A stretch of DNA of 64,000 bases, from NCBI GenBank assembly GCA_002205965.3, contig NADL03000649.1:1116001-1180000 (forward strand), given 5' to 3'. The notes beneath the pieces were generated by a model. It did not search any database. It saw only the letters and a program-made list of their open reading frames with translations, and was not told the DNA's origin. Positions 58,512-64,000 of the stretch are shown in pieces. Each line of letters begins with the position of its first letter. The stretch's first letter is position 1. Made by a program: the position numbers and the translations under genes. Origin of the DNA: Kappaphycus alvarezii (Eukaryota > Rhodophyta > Florideophyceae > Gigartinales > Solieriaceae).

Positions 58512-61500
58512 GTACCAGTGACACGTGCCTTATTTTTGGAAAATCAAATTGGTAATCAGCGGCATTCTTATCCGTTTCCAGGGCCTTATATCTTAAAAAT
58601 GGGACAACAGACGCTAACGGGAACAGAAACAGAACAATAAATGGTTGAGACGTTAATCGTAAGCAGGGTGACTGATATAAACTAAAATTGTACCGCGGGA
58701 AATATCAGAAAGGGGATATAATTCGGATCCTGTATTTGAGTTTCGATGATTTTCCAATTATGTCAGCGTGGCAAATTAATGGTACGATTTTTCAAATTAA
58801 TGACGACCTTGAAATATTTCAAGACAGTATATGTTATGGGGCATAACGATACCAAGCGCAGTTGTGAGAAACTTTATAAGTGTCAATTTGAATCCAGTTT
58901 GGTGAATAGGGCCTCATTAGGGGACACCTAAATACTTCCCTTGAGAACACCTTACTTGTAGTAATACAGGTTCTCAAAAATCACTCGAAAGAATTTTTTA
59001 GTATTGATTATGTGCTATTAAGACTTTAGGATTAGCCAAAAAGTCTATAAGGGTTGATTTAACTGCTTTCTCTTGGAGTAGGCAAGCAAAATGGGAGAAA
59101 TCTTCAACTGCATACCCTAATAGATAAGAAGTTAAGAGCCAATTTGTGACCTAAGATTAGTAATCGAACATAGGTGAATACTCCGTCCTTCTATACTCAA
59201 TTGTATCCCCTTGAACTATCGTCCATATCCACCTCTTCATGTTCACATAACTGTACTTCGCAGCACTTTTGTCGCTTGCAACACCTCCATCCTAGGATAA
59301 TTGGTCTTGAGAATCTCGTCCTCGGCGAATTTTTCCTGTCACACCCTGTTGGAAATGAAAACATAGAAAAGGGCCCAATTACTGCTCTGAATACATTGTG
59401 AAATACATTCGATCATCATTTAAAGACTCTGCAAGACAGATCTGGGAAATGACGTGAATTTTCTAAGCATTACCTGTATTGCAGCGAAATCAGAGGCATG
59501 TTTTTAGCATATCGTTCTTAAATCGTCTATATATTCCTCAAGGTCACTGAAAACTCAAAATTTTACAATGATCTCGCTGTTTTTGATCTAACGGAGAACA
59601 TAACCAGCCCTATACCTACGCAAATGACGCAATAATTTCAAACAGGCGCGATGATCCAAACTGAACAAGAATAGCTCTACATTTAAGCTTCATAAACTGG
59701 TGGAACAGTAACGAGTCTCCATCTTTCCATCTTTTTCCACCACCAGTCCAGATCTTTGCAGAAAATTTCGAGACAGAACGGTTTTTATTAATCCCTCGGG
59801 TCCTTGCCCCCCATCAATCTATGAGCTGTACGCACTGGCGGGCCTGCAACGATCACTGACCGGGCCGACCGAGCAGACAATGAAAAGATATTTCGACTGA
59901 TTGCCGCCTTCACAGCAAACTTTACGTGGTGTTTCATAGGAATAGTCTGGCTTGTTAGCATACCCGTGGATTATTATTGGGGAGACCTGATGTTGTAGGG
60001 GCTTTGGAAAGAGATGGCGGGGTTGATAGGAGAGCGAATCCAGAATAAAGACTCGTTGGCGGATCCAACGGAGAAGCGCAATTACGAGCTATGGGGACGA
60101 ACTCAGAGATCTGTAAAAATTGAGGCGGTTTTAAGAGACATAAACATAACAAAATTTACAAATTGTCCAAAATAATTTTAGCTCATATTTTATGAGGAAA
60201 AATGGCGCATATTTTCAGTAAAAATATTTTAAGTACCAATTTTCTCCTTCATTTACTACCTTTTTGACGAAAATAATAGTTCAAATCTTTTAAAGAAGCA
60301 TATAAGCGACAATTGAAACAGTATTTCACATTTATTCTCTTAATATTTGGAACAACAGCCTTCACAGATAATTCGTAAAACATTTCAGCAAATAGAAGCC
60401 CGAAATGCTTCAGACAGGCTCAAAACTCAGCGATTGAGTCTAATTTACTTTTAAACCTATTAACTGGCCTTGCCTAATTTACTCATACATATAAAATATA
60501 ATTCTGGACGTGAAAAATTTCAGATAAATCCATATAGCGCACATTCTTGGATACATATAAAGTGATTTATTTTCATAAGTAACATAATCCGTGCGGTTAT
60601 ACAGTTGCTTCTACAATGTATTTAAATATAAAAACATTATCCAACATCACCAATACCGATCAATCATTACAGGTAGCTCAAAAATATATTTAATATTGGG
60701 TCAATTGTCGTCTCACGTCGCATCATCAACTGTTGGCTGCGAATACAAATCTTTGTCGTTAAAAATCCTTAAGGAATGCACTCTAAGACTCTGCTTCCGC
60801 TTTCACGATCTTTTGCCCAGGGTAAGAGCTCAACTTACTTCGAATTATTCCTAATTATCTTCCTCACCGGGGAACCATCTGTCAGATCCTGTGTTCACTC
60901 ATATTCCTAAACATGATTCAAAAGCTCCTCGATACCAACCCTATGAGCTTGAGGATCAAGCGCTTCAATTTACCCCTGCAACTCCTCTATAAGTTATGAA
61001 TCCGGCAGATATAAGTCAAATAGTGACTCATCTCGTCCGAAACCACAATGCTTCCAGCAGTTTGCAATACCTTCAGTTGGGATCTCATTCCATGCAACCT
61101 AAATCCACTGCATTGCCGTCGGAATATCTAGTTGTAAATTTCTCTCAGAGCTGTATCGCAATTGTCAGTATAAAGCTTCATTTACAGCTTCTTATAAAGT
61201 AACTTGAGCATAGCGTTTATATCTGCGTCAAAAAGCTGAAAGCGAGAGGTACAGTTTTGGGGTAGGGAGTACACCTTAATATTAGGAATGTTACTAAGCC
61301 AGTTAAAATGTTGCATAAGCGAAACACTTTTCGACAAGCAGGAGTAATTTTCGATCTTGGGCGCGAGAGATGTAGCATTGGAACCGTTGAAGCCAAATTA
61401 GAAATAGAACAGTTATTATCCATGCCTTCCTATTTGCGTGGTAATCCAACCAAACTCCTTCCCTTTCTTCCGATTGAAAGCTCTGAGATTCCATGCTGTT

Positions 61501-62322
61501 CCAATAAACATAAAAAAAGTCCCTCAGAACCATCTCTGGTACAACAGGGAAGAACATTATCCTCTTTTTCCATTTCTCAGTCAAGGTAGTCTATGAGTAC
61601 CAATAGTACGAACAGGGGGCATATAATAGAACAAGCCGGTCTTATCAGATATCAAGCATACCTAGGATCGAACTGCTTTACTTTATCCTGAAGTGCTGGA
61701 AGCTTAGTGTGCAGAAACATTTCATTATCATCGCCTGCCTCTCCTTGCGAGCGAAACGACTTCAATCCCAAATTCTTTTTCAAATTTCTCTTCCACCATT
61801 CTGTAAACCTGAATGCTATCTTTTTGCCTTTGTTTTGACACAGATTAGCTTTCGAATGCAATTGTCCCCCTTTTCCCCGAATAACATCTGCACTGATGCA
61901 CTTTCGTAATGCAGTCTGTGCACTGATTCACTCTAAAAGTGCAGCTTCTAAAGTTGGAAGTTTTCTTGTTCGAATCCTTTTTTTTCACTTCCCATTCTTC
62001 TTTGCGGTACAATTTGACGTAGTTCGTCGTACGTCTTGAGAATGCGAAAAATGACAGACTTATGACGAAGAAAATTCTATTCTTGGCCTTGCACCAGCTT
62101 GAAATAGTATCAACCGCATGAGATTCTCCAGCATATCTACTCCGATCATATTCGAAAATCAACGCCTTTTTCTAAGCCACGGTAAGACTGTTTCGCATTT
62201 TTTTTGCCGTGTTGTTCGATATTGCTCTTGATTGTACTCGTAATGTGTCTATTTCTACTCATTATTGGGACAGCTAGGTTATGTCATTCTAACCCGATAC
62301 GTGTCCCAACAAATTTTTAGCC
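58512..62322. other. AT-rich stretch without a supported gene
   Basis: Only short frames without family resemblance on both strands. A tRNA-like GTTCGAATCC occurs near 61970 but lacks the rest of a tRNA. Confidence 0.4.
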
Positions 62323-62372
62323 ACTTATCGACGTCAAAGATGTTTACACTTATCGACGTCAAATTTGTTTAC
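62323..62372. repeat. 25-bp tandem repeat, two copies
   Basis: ACTTATCGACGTCAAA followed by GATGTTTAC (62323-62347) and TTTGTTTAC (62348-62372). The shared core contains the palindrome GACGTC. Confidence 0.8.
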
Positions 62373-62878
62373 AGCATTACCAACATTGTCTCTTATATTG
62401 CAAAGTAAACTAATCTTCAATTTTCAATAAAATTTGTATCCCGAATCCGTTGAAATCTGTCATATACTTCTACCACGTGATTTCTTATATGGAGAGTTTC
62501 TTGTATAAAGTGATTACTTTAAATCCTTTGTATGGTTTGAAACATTTATAGCGGCCCCATCTTGCAGAACTTCCAGTCTTTGTTGATCTTTTCTGGTCTA
62601 AGGGTACAAATAAAAACTCTAAAGTGTCGCGGTGTTGTGTTTGCACGAACGGATACTAAATAGAATACTCAAATCCGTCGTTAATATAATATTCAGCTCA
62701 AACTATAACTGATCTCACAAAAATATCCCCCTCAGAAAAAATTAATTCTTCTTTCTTGGTAAGGTTCCAAGAACACCTCTATCCAGGAGTGAAGTCTAAA
62801 TAGTAATACTTTTTAGTTACCGAACACAATATGTGGCCAAAAACGCTTATTTTAGGTCACAGCCCCCGCAAATTCAGC

Positions 62879-63205
62879 TCATCTCTCTTTTTGAGTTCGG
62901 ATCGTAGCTGTGGTCCCTTTCATTCGCTTTTGCTGAAACTGGACATTGACAGCAATAAAATACCGCACTGTAGAGGCATTGCGTTGGTTTGATGGGTCAC
63001 GCGATAAAAATTGGTTTGCACGGTTTGCGATTTTCGCACCAGAGCGTCGCTTTTTGCGCTGTTCATTTTCTTTAGAGTTAAGATAGTTGTGTGAGGTACC
63101 CCGGGGGACCCTAATTTGATCATCAATGGTCAGCCTCCATAGGTCATCAAATAATCTCCTGTCAAACTCGGTGACCATTTTTCTACGAGGCATGACTAGT
63201 CGCAT
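62879..63205 (-). CDS. Small basic hypothetical protein
   Basis: An open minus-strand frame of up to 108 codons; the second Met gives MPRRKMVTEFDRRLFDDLWR. It continues LTIDDQIRVPRGTSHNYLNS and NEQRKKRRSGAKIANRANQF and is strongly basic throughout. GC content is somewhat higher than in the surrounding DNA. It could be a short DNA- or RNA-binding protein or a relic of a mobile element. No family recognised and no regulatory context; the call rests on composition and length only. Confidence 0.25.
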   Translation of the reverse strand: MRLVMPRRKMVTEFDRRLFDDLWRLTIDDQIRVPRGTSHNYLNSKENEQRKKRRSGAKIANRANQFLSRDPSNQRNASTVRYFIAVNVQFQQKRMKGTTATIRTQKER

Positions 63206-64000
63206 TTAGCACTCTAAATATCTTCAAGTGGTGAAATATATTGCCTAATACATTGGTTCGCAACCCATGCTTATTTAACACCGTAATATACTGAAGAAAT
63301 GGAAAGGATGTAGGGAGCGTTTTTTCCCATGGTATCAGAAATAGAAAATTAATGAAACAAGATTTGATATGGCTATTTCACGGAAAAATATAGCCTTTGA
63401 CAGGCTTTCTCAATTTATTCTTTTCTGAAGTAGACCATTCAAGGAACCGGTAGTGATATAAACATTTATATCAGCAGAAACTGTAGTGCTATTATACTTT
63501 TCCCATTAGTATAAACTACTCTGCCATCAAGAAAGTCACCTTACTGTTGATGTTTGTCCTTAATCGTTTCGTATGATTACATAAATGCTAAAAAATGTAT
63601 CGCTGTATTAGTACGTCTTAAGACTGGAATAGGCAGTCTATTTTACATTGTAAATCGACAAATTAGTTAGTTATAACTTTAGATAATGAAATGTAAAGAT
63701 ATATACAATAGAAATAAAGGCTTTCTAAGTAGTACAAGGGTTCCATACGGGCCTCTGGGATAAAATTCGGCGGTAAATTGAAGTTTACACTAAAGTGTAG
63801 ATTAGTAACTGTACGCCGTTGCTTAAACGGTATATTTCATTAGGTAATGCAAAAGAAAAGTGCCATATTAATTCTGTGGAGTTGTTATATGCTATCAGAG
63901 CTCCAGGTCCAGGAATTGGAAATTCGATAAGTGAGTATTTCAAAGTTCGATCTAACAATAACAAGAGGAAACTAAGCATATTTATGCATCAACGGAAAAC
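63206..64000. other. No supported gene
   Basis: AT-rich sequence with short frames and no recognisable motif. Confidence 0.4.

Noticed and set aside
61960-61985. tRNA-like GTTCGAATCC
   Set aside because: No A-box and no acceptor or anticodon stems can be formed from the flanks.

Overview
The window looks like nuclear DNA of an intron-poor eukaryote, most likely a red alga (florideophyte). This is inferred from five eukaryotic housekeeping-type genes without visible introns, dense algal-type copia, Harbinger and CACTA elements, and a mitochondrial nad5 fragment of red-algal character. No database search was run.

Left part (1-13 kb, GC-rich): five host genes. They are a WD40-repeat protein (-, runs off the left edge), gamma-tubulin complex component 3 (-), an ataxin-10-type ARM/HEAT protein (+), a hemerythrin-like helical protein (-) and a membrane-anchored glutaminyl-peptide cyclotransferase (+). 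A GTACTGTAC/GTACAGTAC repeat recurs in the regions upstream of these genes and was not seen in the right half. Several genes change reading frame, always in the sense of one missing base and often at a homopolymer, which points to consensus deletions in the assembly rather than dead genes.

Middle (13-31.6 kb): a LINE-type C-terminal fragment (zinc knuckle plus restriction-like endonuclease), then an old Ty1/copia fossil (14129-31607) split by a DNA transposon of about 12.6 kb (about 16780-29394). The inserted element has CACTA/EnSpm character: a Tnp2-like transposase, imperfect inverted ends and inverted TGGAG-rich subterminal repeats. Its left two thirds hold host-type cargo: a TauE/SafE transporter, a small membrane protein, an LRR protein and other decayed frames. 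This nested, gene-carrying element is the most interesting structure here.

Right part (31.6-64 kb, increasingly AT-rich): remnants of an ARM-like gene and of one PIF/Harbinger transposon, then a well-bounded PIF/Harbinger element (36248-38910) with TTA target duplications, paired inverted ends, a DDE transposase and a Myb-like accessory gene. A second copia fossil with LTRs and a 5-bp target duplication follows (39927-44245), then a nuclear nad5 copy (about 47.55-47.85 kb) and a decayed Ty3/gypsy fossil (about 53.3-57.5 kb). Most of the remaining DNA holds no gene I can support.
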